Positions 1-11,915 of a stretch of 64,000 nt of DNA are shown in pieces. Under the pieces are notes generated by a model. The model ran no database searches. It was not told the DNA's origin and saw only the letters and a list, made by a program, of their open reading frames with translations. The translations under genes and the position numbers were made by a program. Origin of the DNA: Pythium myriotylum (Eukaryota > Oomycota > Peronosporomycetes > Pythiales > Pythiaceae); assembly GCA_023091665.1 (NCBI GenBank), contig JALJCQ010000001.1:1984001-2048000 (forward strand), read 5' to 3'. Position 1 is the stretch's first letter. Every line of letters starts with the position of its first letter.

Positions 1-39
1 GAATGATGACGCTGGGTTCGAGGCGCATCATCTTCAACA
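1..39 (-). repeat. LTR(-) terminal fragment
   Basis: This is the last 39 bp of a minus-oriented LTR and ends in the family terminus CAACA at 35-39. It is the right edge of a minus element lying left of the window. The next five bases, TCCAC (40-44), belong to a plus-oriented LTR and are the expected right-hand target duplication of that insertion. Confidence 0.9.
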
Positions 40-205
40 TCCACGAAGTCAGTTTATGTTTGCATATGTTTACGATAGGTAGGACATACATTTGATTATG
101 GTAGCGTAGGACACACACAGACGGCTTAGAGGTAGCAGTAGCGAACTAAGTCCCGATCAATTCACTTTGCATTTTGCATCCCACCAACCAAGCGACCTTC
201 CAACA
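40..205 (+). repeat. LTR(+) 3' portion, right LTR of an off-window element
   Basis: This is the 3' 166 bp of a plus LTR, starting inside its hairpin and ending CAACA at 201-205. It was cut by the minus element at 1-39. It is followed by GGGTC (206-210) in a minus internal domain, so it is the right LTR of a plus element inserted into element M. The left halves lie outside the window. Confidence 0.9.
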
Positions 206-2041
206 GGGTCTTGATCAACTTCCATGCCGAGGCAGTACTTGAGTTCGCCGAGGTCGGACATCTCGAAGCGTTCGCTGAGTGCACGCTTGGTCGCCGTGAG
301 CAACTCGAGGCTGTTGCAGGCGAGGATGAGGTCGTCGACGTAGATCACCACGAAGATCATCGCTGAGCCGCTCCGCTTGACGTACACGCAGTGGTCCATC
401 TCGCACTTGTGAAGCCGACCTTGCGCATGAAGGCGTCGATCGTCTGGTTCCACATGCGTGGCGACTGCTTGAGACCGTAGAGCGAGCGCTTGAGCTTGCA
501 CACGTAGTCGGGGTGGTGCTGGTCGACGAAGCCTTCGGGCTGCTTCATGTAGATTTCTTCGTCGAGGTTGCCGTTCAGGAACGCCGTCTTGACATCCATC
601 TGATGGATCATGAGCTTGTGTCGAGCGGCGATGCTGAGGATGGTGCGGATCGACGTGAACTTGGCGACGGGTGCGAACGTCTCTTCGAAGTCGATGCCGT
701 ACTTCTGCAGGAACCCCTTGGCAACGAGTCGAGCCTTGTACCGCTCGACGAGTCCTTCGGCGGTTTCCTTGACCTTGAACACCCACTTGCTGGTGATGGC
801 CTTGCGTCCGGCTGGCAAAGGGACTAGGTCCCATGTCTCGTTCTTCTTGAGCGACTCGAGCTCGGAGTCGCAGGCTTCCTTCCAGTTGCTGGCGTCGTCG
901 GATTCCATCGCCGACTTGAACGATGTCGGCAACTCTCCCCCTGAATTCACGACGAGAGCAAACTCTTCGAGATCGTAATCTTGGTCTTCTCCCCCTTGTT
1001 CTTGCACGTCTTCGCCTTCTTCGTCTTCATCTTCTACGCCTTCCTCTTCGATCGACGTGAGCAGTGCAGACAGATCTTCGAGCGATGTCCTTGGACCTTG
1101 CGTGGGTGGTGGAGTCGCACCACTTGTGCGTCCAACACGTCCGTAGCGCTTCTCAACTGGCGGTTCAGCCAGGTTCTCGAGCGAGTGCGTGCGAGAGTGG
1201 CGCTTGGACCCTGGTGCGTAGTCGACATTCGGCTGCTGGGCCGATGCTGGTGCTGCTGGACGCTGCGACCGCTGGCCCTGTTGCCACTCCGGTCGCTCGT
1301 AGCTGCGCTGACTTGGTGCTGGTGAGGCTGGCTGCTCACCCATGTCTTCATCATCTTGGTTGTCGGTTGCTTCATCTTGATCTTGATCATCATCCTCGTC
1401 GCGGAACTCGACGGACTTGCTCCAGGGTTCTTCGCGCTTGCCATCGTCGAATGTGTCTTCCATGAACTGCGCGTCTCGACTGATGACGATCCGACCGGTT
1501 GCGATTTCTTCAAACCGATACGCCTTCTCGTGGTCCGAGTAGCCGAGGAACCGACACAAGATGGCTCGGGCGTCGAACTTCGACCGCTTCTCCTTGGGCA
1601 CGTGGACGTACGCATGGCAGCCGAACACCTTGAAGTTGGCGAGCAAGGGCTTCTTCCCGTACCATTCTTCGTACGGCGACTTGTACAAGTCTTGAGCGCG
1701 GGTCGGAAGTCGGTTGCGAACTTCGACTGCAGTCATGACGGCTTCGCCCCAGTACTCGTCGGACAAGTTGGCATGGTGGAGCTTGCAACGACCACACTCA
1801 CCGATGGTTCGGTTCATGCGCTCCGCCACACCGTTCAACTGAGGCGTGTATGGCGGCGTGACATCGTGCTCGATGCCATGCTTGCGACAGAACTTGGCAA
1901 GCTTGGCCGACTGGTACTCGCCGCCGCCGTCGGTTCGAAGCACCTTGACTCGACGACCGGTTTGGTTCTCGGCCCAGTTGACGAACTCGACGAACTTGTC
2001 GTAGACTTCGTCCTTGGACCGCATCAGGTACAACTTGCACA
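206..2041 (-). pseudogene. Element M: gag-pol fragment, integrase core to RT
   Basis: Minus-strand fragment covering roughly residues 547-1165 of the family polyprotein: the end of the integrase core, the integrase C-terminal domain, the acidic linker and most of reverse transcriptase including YVDD. It is cut on the RT side by the LTR ending at 205. On the integrase side it is cut after GCACA (2037-2041) by the LTR starting at 2042. A one-base deletion near 408-409 (one G of a GG pair) shifts the frame in RT, so this piece is dead. It is the outermost host in the nesting. Confidence 0.9.
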
Positions 2042-2384
2042 TGTTGAAGATGATGCGCCTCGAACCCAGCGTCATCATTCCAGTTGAAGCTCGGCAGTTG
2101 AAGCTCGGCTGTAGAAGGTTCTCCTGCAGAAGATTCTCCGTGGAAGATTCGACATGTGGAAGATTCTCCGTCTGGTTCTGGTTTGAATCCAGTGCCACCC
2201 ATCGACTTCGTTGAAGTATCCACGAAGTCAGTTTATGTTTGCATATGTTTACGATAGGTAGGACATACATTTGATTATGGTAGCGTAGGACACACACAGA
2301 CGGCTTAGAGGTAGCAGTAGCGAACTAAGTCCCGATCAATTCACTTTGCATTTTGCATCCCACCAACCAAGCGACCTTCCAACA
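2042..2384 (+). repeat. LTR(+), 343 bp, 5' LTR of element H (duplicate copy)
   Basis: Complete LTR from TGTTG to CAACA with one copy of the 16-bp repeat instead of two, giving 343 bp. It is flanked on the left by GCACA of element M and on the right directly by the primer binding site. It carries the variant AAGGTTCTCC, shared with the LTR at 5962. Confidence 0.95.
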
Positions 2385-2388
2385 GGTT

Positions 2389-2929
2389 ATGAGCCCAAGC
2401 CCAGCCGACTCTGCCTCCACCGACTTCGCCTCCCCAGCCTTCGCCATGGATTCGACCACCCCAGCCCGCATCAACAAGTTCGACGGAACCAACTTCCACA
2501 CATGGAAGTTCAAGATGCAGATGGTGCTCGAAGAACGCGACGTCTGGGAAGTTGTCTGTGGAGAGGTCAAACTCGAGCAGTGCCAGACCGACGCGGACCG
2601 AGCCCTCTTCAAGAAGAAGTCTCGCAAGGCGCTCGCGATGATCTGTCTCGCGATGGAAGACTCGCAGCTCCCGCTGGTTCGGTCGGCGAGTGGTGCGCAA
2701 GATGCATGGTCAAGACTGGAAGAACACTTCGAGAAGAAGAGCCTTGCCAACAAGCTCTTTCTTCGTCGTCGTTTCTTCACGACCATGATGGAAGAAGGTG
2801 ACGATGTGCTCACGCACATCAACAAGCTCAAGACCCTGGCGGAGCAACTCGACGCAGTCGGCGCTCCGGTCAGCGAAGACGACTTGGTGATCACGCTTCT
2901 CGGCAGTCTCAGCGAGTCGTACCAGTTCC
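2389..2929 (+). pseudogene. Element H: gag 5' fragment (duplicate copy)
   Basis: First 180 codons of Gag from the ATG in the primer site at 2385-2396. The reading frame is open, but the sequence stops at GTTCC (2925-2929), where a minus LTR is inserted. The continuation of this gag lies at 37862, which begins with the same five bases. The segment is repeated at 6325-6865. On its own it could give only a truncated Gag running into LTR sequence. Confidence 0.93.
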
Positions 2930-3272
2930 TGTTGGAAGGTCGCTTGGTTGGTGGGATGCAAAATGCAAAGTGAATTGATCGGGACTTAGTTCGCTGCTGC
3001 TACCTCTAAGCCGTCTGTGTGTGTCCTACGCTGCCATAATCAAATGTATGTCCTACCTATCGTAAACATATGCAAACATAAACTGACTTCGTGGATACTT
3101 CAACGAAGTCGATGGGTGGCACTGGATTCAAACCAGAACCAGACGGAGAATCTTCCACATGTCGAATCTTCCACGGAGAATCTTCTGCAGGAGAATCTTC
3201 TACAGCCGAGCTTCAACTGCCGAGCTTCAACTGGAATGATGACGCTGGGTTCGAGGCGCATCATCTTCAACA
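2930..3272 (-). repeat. LTR(-), 343 bp, 3' LTR of element J (duplicate copy)
   Basis: Complete minus LTR with one 16-bp repeat unit. The left flank is GTTCC of gag H; the right flank is the polypurine tract complement CTCCCCCTC (3273-3281). It shares the variants GCTGCTGCTACC and GCTGCC with the LTRs at 6866 and 37503. Confidence 0.95.
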
Positions 3273-5961
3273 CTCCCCCTCGACTCGACTGCGTCTTGAA
3301 CACCAAGCTTGGTGCGGAGCACGTCGAACTGGACAGTGGGGATCGGCTTGGTCATGATGTCGGCAAGCATGTCTTGGGTCGGGCAATACTGGAGAGACAC
3401 TTGGCCGTCCTCGACCTTCTCACGAACGAAGTGGTAGCGAATGTCGATGTGCTTGGTGCGCTTGTGGAACTCGGGGTTCTTGGCCAACGCGATCGCACCT
3501 TGGTTGTCTTCGTACACCGTGAGCGCTTGGTCGCTTGCAACTTCGCCGAGTTCGCACAGGAACGCCTTGAGCCACACGGCTTCTTGGATCGCTTCCGATA
3601 GAGCCATGTACTCTGCTTCGGTCGAGGAGAGGGCGACAGTTCGCTGCTTCTTGCTGCGCCAGCTGATGCATCCGCCGTTGAGCATGAACACGTAGCCGCT
3701 GGTGCTTCGACGTGACTCGATGTCGCCAGCCCAGTCGGCGTCGGAGTAGCCGACCAGTCTTCCGTCGTTCGATGCCGAGAACTGCAGGCCGTACGTCGGA
3801 GTCGCTTGCAGATACCGGAGCACACGCTTGAGAGCTTGCCAGTGTGTTGGACACGGGTCCGCGGCGAACTGGCTGAGTGTGCCGACTGCCGCTGCGAGGT
3901 CTGGTCGAGTGCCGACCATGAGGTACATCAGTGCGCCGACTGCACTTCGGTACGGCACGTTCTTCATGGTGTCTTCGTGCTTGCAACCACCTTCGCACAT
4001 GGCCTTGGTCAGCTTGAGTCCGGGGTCTTGAGGAGTCCTCACTGGTTTGCAGTCTTGCATGCCGAACTTGGTCAGGATCGACTGCAGGAACTTGGTCTGC
4101 CGCATGGTCACGTCGCCGGACTTGGGGTCTTGATCAACTTCCATGCCGAGGCAGTACTTGAGTTCGCCGAGGTCGGACATCTCGAAGCGTTCGCTGAGTG
4201 CACGCTTGGTCGCCGTGAGCAACTCGAGGCTGTTGCAGGCGAGGATGAGGTCGTCGACGTAGATCACCACGAAGATCATCGCCGAGCCGCTCCGCTTGAC
4301 GTACACGCAGTGGTCCATCTCGCACTTGGTGAAGCCGACCTTGCGCATGAAGGCGTCGATCGTCTGGTTCCACATGCGTGGTGACTGCTTGAGACCGTAG
4401 AGCGAGCGCTTGAGCTTGCACACGTAGTCGGGGTGGCGCTGGTCGACGAAGCCTTCGGGCTGCTTCATGTAGATTTCTTCGTCGAGGTTGCCGTTCAGGA
4501 ACGCCGTCTTGACATCCATCTGATGGATCATGAGCTTGTGTCGAGCGGCGATGCTGAGGATGGTGCGGATCGACGTGAACTTGGCGACGGGTGCGAACGT
4601 CTCTTCGAAGTCGATGCCGTACTTCTGCAGGAACCCCTTGGCAACGAGTCGAGCCTTGTACCGCTCGACGAGTCCTTCGGCGGTTTCCTTGACCTTGAAC
4701 ACCCACTTGCTGGTGATGGCCTTGCGTCCGGCTGGCAAAGGGACTAGGTCCCATGTCTCGTTCTTCTTGAGCGACTCGAGCTCGGAGTCGCAGGCTTCCT
4801 TCCAGTTGCTGGCGTCGTCGGATTCCATCGCCGACTTGAACGATGTCGGCAACTCTCCCCCTGAATTCACGACGAGAGCAAACTCTTCGAGATCGTAATC
4901 TTGGTCTTCTCCCCCTTGTTCTTGCACGTCTTCGCCTTCTTCGTCTTCATCTTCTACGCCTTCCTCTTCGATCGACGTGAGCAGTGCAGACAGATCTTCG
5001 AGCGATGTCCTTGGACCTTGCGTGGGTGGTGGAGTCGCACCACTTGTGCGTCCAACACGTCCGTAGCGCTTCTCAACTGGCGGTTCAGCCAGGTTCTCGA
5101 GCGAGTGCGTGCGAGAGTGGCGCTTGGACCCTGGTGCGTAGTCGACATTCGGCTGCTGGGCCGATGCTGGTGCTGCTGGACGCTGCGACCGCTGGCCCTG
5201 TTGCCACTCCGGTCGCTCGTAGCTGCGCTGACTTGGTGCTGGTGAGGCTGGCTGCTCACCCATGTCTTCATCATCTTGGTTGTCGGTTGCTTCATCTTGA
5301 TCTTGATCATCATCCTCGTCGCGGAACTCGACGGACTTGCTCCAGGGTTCTTCGCGCTTGCCATCGTCGAATGTGTCTTCCATGAACTGCGCGTCTCGAC
5401 TGATGACGATCCGACCGGTTGCGATTTCTTCAAACCGATACGCCTTCTCGTGGTCCGAGTAGCCGAGGAACCGACACAAGATGGCTCGGGCGTCGAACTT
5501 TGACCGCTTCTCCTTGGGCACGTGGACGTACGCATGGCAGCCGAACACCTTGAAGTTGGCGAGCAAGGGCTTCTTGCCGTACCATTCTTCGTACGGCGAC
5601 TTGTACAAGTCTTGAGCGCGGGTCGGAAGTCGGTTGCGAACTTCGACTGCAGTCATGACGGCTTCGCCCCAGTACTCGTCGGACAAGTTGGCATGGTGGA
5701 GCTTGCAACGACCACACTCACCGATCGTTCGGTTCATGCGCTCCGCCACACCGTTCAACTGAGGCGTGTATGGCGGCGTGACGTCGTGCTCGATGCCACG
5801 CTTGCGGCAGAACTTGGCAAGTTTGGCCGACTGGTACTCGCCGCCGCCGTCGGTTCGAAGCACCTTGACTCGACGACCGGTTTGGTTCTCGGCCCAGTTG
5901 ACGAACTCGACGAACTTGTCGTAGACTTCGTCCTTGGACCGCATCAGGTACAACTTGCACA
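3227..5961 (-). pseudogene. J/M hybrid: gag-pol fragment, integrase core to RNase H end
   Basis: Minus-strand coding fragment with an open frame from residue about 547 (integrase core) through RT and the complete RNase H to the stop codon inside the LTR. It lacks Gag, protease and the start of integrase. The integrase side ends at GCACA (5957-5961), exactly as at 2041, while the RNase H side continues into J's LTR. The simplest explanation is unequal crossing over between the internal domains of J and M, which made a hybrid and duplicated the block between them. It differs from the 206-2041 copy at a few codons and lacks that copy's frameshift. Confidence 0.85.
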
Positions 5962-6320
5962 TGTTGAAGATGATGCGCCTCGAACCCAGCGTCATCATTC
6001 CAGTTGAAGCTCGGCAGTTGAAGCTCGGCTGTAGAAGGTTCTCCTGCAGAAGATTCTCCGTGGAAGATTCGACATGTGGAAGATTCGACATGTGGAAGAT
6101 TCTCCGTCTGGTTCTGGTTTGAATCCAGTGCCACCCATCGACTTCGTTGAAGTATCCACGAAGTCAGTTTATGTTTGCATATGTTTACGATAGGTAGGAC
6201 ATACATTTGATTATGGTAGCGTAGGACACACACAGACGGCTTAGAGGTAGCAGTAGCGAACTAAGTCCCGATCAATTCACTTTGCATTTTGCATCCCACC
6301 AACCAAGCGACCTTCCAACA
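5962..6320 (+). repeat. LTR(+), 359 bp, 5' LTR of element H
   Basis: Complete LTR with two 16-bp repeat units. The left flank GCACA (5957-5961) is element M's integrase; the right flank is the primer site at 6321-6332. It carries the AAGGTTCTCC variant that is also present, inverted, in the LTR at 6866. Confidence 0.95.
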
Positions 6321-6324
6321 GGTT

Positions 6325-6865
6325 ATGAGCCCAAGCCCAGCCGACTCTGCCTCCACCGACTTCGCCTCCCCAGCCTTCGCCATGGATTCGACCACCCCAG
6401 CCCGCATCAACAAGTTCGACGGAACCAACTTCCACACATGGAAGTTCAAGATGCAGATGGTGCTCGAAGAACGCGACGTCTGGGAAGTTGTCTGTGGAGA
6501 GGTCAAACTCGAGCAGTGCCAGACCGACGCGGACCGAGCCCTCTTCAAGAAGAAGTCTCGCAAGGCGCTCGCGATGATCTGTCTCGCGATGGAAGACTCG
6601 CAGCTCCCGCTGGTTCGGTCGGCGAGTGGTGCGCAAGATGCATGGTCAAGACTGGAAGAACACTTCGAGAAGAAGAGCCTTGCCAACAAGCTCTTTCTTC
6701 GTCGTCGTTTCTTCACGACCATGATGGAAGAAGGTGACGATGTGCTCACGCACATCAACAAGCTCAAGACCCTGGCCGAGCAACTCGACGCAGTCGGCGC
6801 TCCGGTCAGCGAAGACGACTTGGTGATCACGCTTCTCGGCAGTCTCAGCGAGTCGTACCAGTTCC
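6325..6865 (+). pseudogene. Element H: gag 5' fragment
   Basis: Codons 1-180 of H's Gag, starting at the ATG within the primer site and ending at GTTCC (6861-6865), where element J is inserted. The other half of this gene resumes at 37862, 31 kb away. The sequence is nearly identical to 2389-2929. It is flanked by LTRs in opposite orientation that point towards each other. Confidence 0.93.
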
Positions 6866-7224
6866 TGTTGGAAGGTCGCTTGGTTGGTGGGATGCAAAAT
6901 GCAAAGTGAATTGATCGGGACTTAGTTCGCTGCTGCTACCTCTAAGCCGTCTGTGTGTGTCCTACGCTGCCATAATCAAATGTATGTCCTACCTATCGTA
7001 AACATATGCAAACATAAACTGACTTCGTGGATACTTCAACGAAGTCGATGGGTGGCACTGGATTCAAACCAGAACCAGACGGAGAATCTTCCACATGTCG
7101 AATCTTCCACATGTCGAATCTTCCACGGAGAATCTTCTGCAGGAGAACCTTCTACAGCCGAGCTTCAACTGCCGAGCTTCAACTGGAATGATGACGCTGG
7201 GTTCGAGGCGCATCATCTTCAACA
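6866..7224 (-). repeat. LTR(-), 359 bp, 3' LTR of J and of array copy T1
   Basis: Complete minus LTR with two 16-bp units. The left flank is GTTCC of gag H; the right flank is the polypurine tract complement at 7225-7233. Together with LTR 5962-6320 it forms an inverted pair around 545 bp of gag. Confidence 0.95.
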
Positions 7225-10200
7225 CTCCCCCTCGACTCGACTGCGTCTTGAACACCAAGCTTGGTGCGGAGCACGTCGAACTGGACAGTGGGGATCGGCT
7301 TGGTCATGATGTCGGCAAGCATGTCTTGGGTCGGGCAATACTGGAGAGACACTTGACCGTCCTCGACCTTCTCACGAACGAAGTGGTAGCGAATGTCGAT
7401 GTGCTTGGTGCGCTTGTGGAACTCGGGGTTCTTGGCCAACGCGATCGCACCTTGGTTGTCTTCGTACACCGTGAGCGCTTGGTCGCTTGCAACTTCGCCG
7501 AGTTCGCACAGGAACGCCTTGAGCCACACGGCTTCTTGGATCGCTTCCGATAGAGCCATGTACTCTGCTTCGGTCGAGGAGAGGGCGACAGTTCGCTGCT
7601 TCTTGCTGCGCCAGCTGATGCATCCGCCGTTGAGCATGAACACGTAGCCGCTGGTGCTTCGACGTGACTCGATGTCGCCAGCCCAGTCGGCGTCGGAGTA
7701 GCCGACCAGTCTTCCGTCGTTCGATGCCGAGAACTGCAGGCCGTACGTCGGAGTCGCTTGCAGATACCGGAGCACACGCTTGAGAGCTTGCCAGTGTGTT
7801 GGACACGGGTCCGCGGCGAACTGGCTGAGTGTGCCGACTGCCGCTGCGAGGTCTGGTCGAGTGCCGACCATGAGGTACATCAGTGCGCCGACTGCACTTC
7901 GGTACGGCACGTTCTTCATGGTGTCTTCGTGCTTGCAACCACCTTCGCACATGGCCTTGGTCAGCTTGAGTCCGGGGTCTTGAGGAGTCCTCACTGGTTT
8001 GCAGTCTTGCATGCCGAACTTGGTCAGGATCGACTGCAGGAACTTGGTCTGCCGCATGGTCACGTCGCCGGACTTGGGGTCTTGATCAACTTCCATGCCG
8101 AGGCAGTACTTGAGTTCGCCGAGGTCGGACATCTCGAAGCGTTCGCTGAGTGCACGCTTGGTCGCCGTGAGCAACTCGAGGCTGTTGCAGGCGAGGATGA
8201 GGTCGTCGACGTAGATCACCACGAAGATCATCGCTGAGCCGCTCCGCTTGACGTACACGCAGTGGTCCATCTCGCACTTGGTGAAGCCGACCTTGCGCAT
8301 GAAGGCGTCGATCGTCTGGTTCCACATGCGTGGTGACTGCTTGAGACCGTAGAGCGAGCGCTTGAGCTTGCACACGTAGTCGGGGTGGTGCTGGTCGACG
8401 AAGCCTTCGGGCTGCTTCATGTAGATTTCTTCGTCGAGGTTGCCGTTCAGGAACGCCGTCTTGACATCCATCTGATGGATCATGAGCTTGTGTCGAGCGG
8501 CGATGCTGAGGATGGTGCGGATCGACGTGAACTTGGCGACGGGTGCGAATGTCTCTTCGAAGTCGATGCCGTACTTCTGCAGGAACCCCTTGGCAACGAG
8601 TCGAGCCTTGTACCGCTCGACGAGTCCTTCGGCGGTTTCCTTGACCTTGAACACCCACTTGCTGGTGATGGCCTTGCGTCCGGCTGGCAAAGGGACTAGG
8701 TCCCATGTCTCGTTCTTCTTGAGCGACTCGAGCTCGGAGTCGCAGGCTTCCTTCCAGTTGCTGGCGTCGTCGGATTCCATCGCCGACTTGAACGATGTCG
8801 GCAACTCTCCCCCTGAATTCACGACGAGAGCAAACTCTTCGAGATCGTAATCTTGGTCTTCTCCCCCTTGTTCTTGCACGTCTTCGCCTTCTTCGTCTTC
8901 ATCTTCTACGCCTTCCTCTTCGATCGACGTGAGCAGTGCAGACAGATCTTCGAGCGATGTCCTTGAACCTTGCGTGGGTGGTGGAGTCGCACCACTTGTG
9001 CGACCAACCCGTCCGTAGCGCTTCTCAACTGGCGGTTCAGCCAGGTTCTCGAGCGAGTGCGTGCGAGAGTGGCGCTTGGACCCTGGTGCGTAGTCGACAT
9101 TCGGCTGCTGGGCCGATGCTGGTGCTGCTGGACGCTGCGACCGCTGGCCCTGTTGCCACTCCGGTCGCTCGTAGCTGCGCTGACTTGGTGCTGGTGAGGC
9201 TGGCTGCTCACCCATGTCTTCATCATCTTGGTTGTCGGTTGCTTCATCTTGATCTTCATCATCTTCATCATCGCGGAACTCGACGGACTTGCTCCAGGGT
9301 TCTTCGCGCTTGCCATCGTCGAACGTGTCTTCCATGAACTGCGCGTCTCGACTGATGACGATCCGACCGGTTGCGATTTCTTCGAACCGATACGCCTTCT
9401 CGTGGTCCGAGTAGCCGAGGAACCGACACAAGATGGCTCGGGCGTCGAACTTCGACCGCTTCTCCTTGGGCACGTGGACGTACGCATGGCAGCCGAACAC
9501 CTTGAAGTTGGCGAGCAAGGGCTTCTTCCCGTACCATTCTTCGTACGGCGACTTGTACAAGTCTTGAGCGCGGGTCGGAAGTCGGTTGCGAACTTCGACT
9601 GCAGTCATGACGGCTTCGCCCCAGTACTCGTCGGACAAGTTGGCATGGTGGAGCTTGCAACGACCACACTCACCGATGGTTCGGTTCATGCGCTCCGCCA
9701 CACCGTTCAACTGAGGCGTGTATGGCGGCGTGACGTCGTGCTCGATGCCACGCTTGCGGCAGAACTTGGCAAGCTTGGCCGACTGGTACTCGCCGCCGCC
9801 GTCGGTTCGAAGCACCTTGACTCGACGACCGGTTTGGTTCTCGGCCCAGTTGACGAACTCGACGAACTTGTCGTAGACTTCGTCCTTGGACCGCATCAGG
9901 TACAACTTGCACAGTCGAGACTTGTCGTCGGTGAACGTGGCAAAGTACTTCATGCCACCGAAAGTCGGAGTCTTCATGGGGCCGGCCACATCGCTGTACA
10001 CGACGTCAAGCAGATTCGCAGACCGCTTGGTCGTGCCCGACTGGAACTTGACGCGAGTCAGCTTGCCGAGTGCACAGCCTTCACAGACCTCCCACTCTTG
10101 CACAGACCCGATATCGAGTCCGTCGGCGAGGTCCTTCTTGACGATGGCTTCGAGTCCGCTGAAGCCGATGTGACCGAGTCGGAGGTGCCACAGGTACGAC

Positions 10201-11552
10201 TTGGACATGGCGCGACCTCGTCTTGTACTGGCGGCGTGGGCTGCTTCAGTCGACACTGGAGACATGTTGAGCTTGAACAGACCCTTGCCGATACGAGTGC
10301 CGATGGTCCGCTTGGCGCCCTTCAGCATGACAAAGCAACCGTCCTTGTCGAACGTCACGGGAGCAACGTCCTCCGTGAATCTTCCGACCGAGAACAGGTT
10401 GCGGCTGAGCTTGGGGATATGCCACACGTTGGTGAGCAAACCCTTCTTGACACCGCTTGGAGTCTTCATCGACATGAGAATGTCTCCCACGCCAACTGCT
10501 TGGACCGTGCCATCATCGGCCAGATGCACGTCGACTGGGTCAATCTTCTTGTAGTTCATCATGAACTGCTTGCTTCGCGACATGTGCTGAGTCGCACCCG
10601 AGTCGACCAACCACGCCGTGGATTGACTCGACTTGCCTTGGGTCTTCCCGACCGAGAACAGGTACTCGCCGGGGTCTTCATCTCGCGCAAGGTTGGCTCG
10701 CTGGAACCGTTGCCGAGGGTTGCCGTTTCCGTTGCCGTTGCCGTTGCCGCCGGAGTTGCCGTTGCCGTTGCCGTTGTCCTTGACACGCGAGTGGCACTCC
10801 GCGGCCCAATGACCGATCTTGCCGCAGTAGTTGCACGTGCCAGTCTTCTTGACTGCACGGCCCTTGGGCTTTGCGTCACTTGTCATGAACGCTTGGCCAA
10901 GCGTGGCTCCGTCGCCACCTTGCTCCTTGCGCTTCATGTCTTCGTGGAGCAGCCGAGACGTCACGAGTTCCCACGTGAGCGCGTCGACACGCGACTCCAA
11001 CGCCGTGATGAGGAACTGGTACGACTCGCTGAGACTGCCGAGAAGCGTGATCACCAAGTCGTCTTCGCTGACCGGAGCGCCGACTGCGTCGAGTTGCTCG
11101 GCCAGGGTCTTGAGCTTGTTGATGTGCGTGAGCACATCGTCACCTTCTTCCATCATGGTCGTGAAGAAACGACGACGAAGAAAGAGCTTGTTGGCAAGGC
11201 TCTTCTTCTCGAAGTGTTCTTCCAGTCTTGACCATGCATCTTGCGCACCACTCGCCGACCGAACCAGCGGGAGCTGCGAGTCTTCCATCGCGAGACAGAT
11301 CATCGCGAGCGCCTTGCGAGACTTCTTCTTGAAGAGGGCTCGGTCCGCGTCGGTCTGGCACTGCTCGAGTTTGACCTCTCCACAGACAACTTCCCAGACG
11401 TCGCGTTCTTCGAGCACCATCTGCATCTTGAACTTCCATGTGTGGAAGTTGGTTCCGTCGAACTTGTTGATGCGGGCTGGGGTGGTCGAATCCATGGCGA
11501 AGGCTGGGGAGGCGAAGTCGGTGGAGGCAGAGTCGGCTGGGCTTGGGCTCAT
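7179..11552 (-). CDS. gag-pol: gag-pol polyprotein, array copy T1 (intact)
   Basis: Uninterrupted 1457-codon copia polyprotein on the minus strand, with all domains in the order described for copy Y at 43792. It starts at the ATG inside the primer site (11545-11556) and stops 46 bp inside the LTR at 6866-7224. Copy-specific marks: Ser for Thr after the protease MSR motif, HHPDY instead of RHPDY in RT, and the linker form ending DYDLEEF. It shares its upstream LTR (11557-11915) with T2, so that LTR serves as promoter for T1 and 3' end for T2. No disabling change was seen. Whether it is expressed cannot be judged. Confidence 0.93.
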   Translation of the reverse strand: MSPSPADSASTDFASPAFAMDSTTPARINKFDGTNFHTWKFKMQMVLEERDVWEVVCGEVKLEQCQTDADRALFKKKSRKALAMICLAMEDSQLPLVRSASGAQDAWSRLEEHFEKKSLANKLFLRRRFFTTMMEEGDDVLTHINKLKTLAEQLDAVGAPVSEDDLVITLLGSLSESYQFLITALESRVDALTWELVTSRLLHEDMKRKEQGGDGATLGQAFMTSDAKPKGRAVKKTGTCNYCGKIGHWAAECHSRVKDNGNGNGNSGGNGNGNGNGNPRQRFQRANLARDEDPGEYLFSVGKTQGKSSQSTAWLVDSGATQHMSRSKQFMMNYKKIDPVDVHLADDGTVQAVGVGDILMSMKTPSGVKKGLLTNVWHIPKLSRNLFSVGRFTEDVAPVTFDKDGCFVMLKGAKRTIGTRIGKGLFKLNMSPVSTEAAHAASTRRGRAMSKSYLWHLRLGHIGFSGLEAIVKKDLADGLDIGSVQEWEVCEGCALGKLTRVKFQSGTTKRSANLLDVVYSDVAGPMKTPTFGGMKYFATFTDDKSRLCKLYLMRSKDEVYDKFVEFVNWAENQTGRRVKVLRTDGGGEYQSAKLAKFCRKRGIEHDVTPPYTPQLNGVAERMNRTIGECGRCKLHHANLSDEYWGEAVMTAVEVRNRLPTRAQDLYKSPYEEWYGKKPLLANFKVFGCHAYVHVPKEKRSKFDARAILCRFLGYSDHEKAYRFEEIATGRIVISRDAQFMEDTFDDGKREEPWSKSVEFRDDEDDEDQDEATDNQDDEDMGEQPASPAPSQRSYERPEWQQGQRSQRPAAPASAQQPNVDYAPGSKRHSRTHSLENLAEPPVEKRYGRVGRTSGATPPPTQGSRTSLEDLSALLTSIEEEGVEDEDEEGEDVQEQGGEDQDYDLEEFALVVNSGGELPTSFKSAMESDDASNWKEACDSELESLKKNETWDLVPLPAGRKAITSKWVFKVKETAEGLVERYKARLVAKGFLQKYGIDFEETFAPVAKFTSIRTILSIAARHKLMIHQMDVKTAFLNGNLDEEIYMKQPEGFVDQHHPDYVCKLKRSLYGLKQSPRMWNQTIDAFMRKVGFTKCEMDHCVYVKRSGSAMIFVVIYVDDLILACNSLELLTATKRALSERFEMSDLGELKYCLGMEVDQDPKSGDVTMRQTKFLQSILTKFGMQDCKPVRTPQDPGLKLTKAMCEGGCKHEDTMKNVPYRSAVGALMYLMVGTRPDLAAAVGTLSQFAADPCPTHWQALKRVLRYLQATPTYGLQFSASNDGRLVGYSDADWAGDIESRRSTSGYVFMLNGGCISWRSKKQRTVALSSTEAEYMALSEAIQEAVWLKAFLCELGEVASDQALTVYEDNQGAIALAKNPEFHKRTKHIDIRYHFVREKVEDGQVSLQYCPTQDMLADIMTKPIPTVQFDVLRTKLGVQDAVESRGSVEDDAPRTQRHHSS

Positions 11553-11556
11553 AACC

Positions 11557-11915
11557 TGTTGGAAGGTCGCTTGGTTGGTGGGATGCAAAATGCAAAGTGA
11601 ATTGATCGGGACTTAGTTCGCTACTGCTACCTCTAAGCCGTCTGTGTGTGTCCTACGCTACCATAATCAAATGTATGTCCTACCTATCGTAAACATATGC
11701 AAACATAAACTGACTTCGTGGATACTTCAACGAAGTCGATGGGTGGCACTGGATTCAAACCAGAACCAGACGGAGAATCTTCCACATGTCGAATCTTCCA
11801 CATGTCGAATCTTCCACGGAGAATCTTCTGCAGGAGAATCTTCTACAGCCGAGCTTCAACTGCCGAGCTTCAACTGGAATGATGACGCTGGGTTCGAGGC
11901 GCATCATCTTCAACA
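11557..11915 (-). repeat. LTR(-) shared by T1 and T2
   Basis: Complete 359-bp minus LTR between the primer site of T1 (11545-11556) and the polypurine tract of T2 (11916-11924). There is no target duplication on either side. Confidence 0.95.

Noticed and set aside
3017..3357. Short ORFs of about 60-150 codons starting in the LTRs
   Set aside because: They cross LTR/internal boundaries and are present wherever an LTR is, in either orientation. No domain or start context supports them.
2042..6865. Simple autointegration circle as the source of LTR(+)-gag-LTR(-)-INT(-)
   Set aside because: Autointegration would give the same break site on both arms. Here gag ends at GTTCC and the minus arm at GCACA, and GTTCC has a proper partner at 37862, so separate nested insertions fit better.
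9228..11231. Long antisense ORF (about 667 codons) opposite gag, protease and integrase, repeated in several copies
   Set aside because: It mirrors a GC-rich, codon-biased gene on the other strand and recurs only because the DNA is repeated. It has no recognisable domain, no promoter, and varies freely where the sense frame varies.
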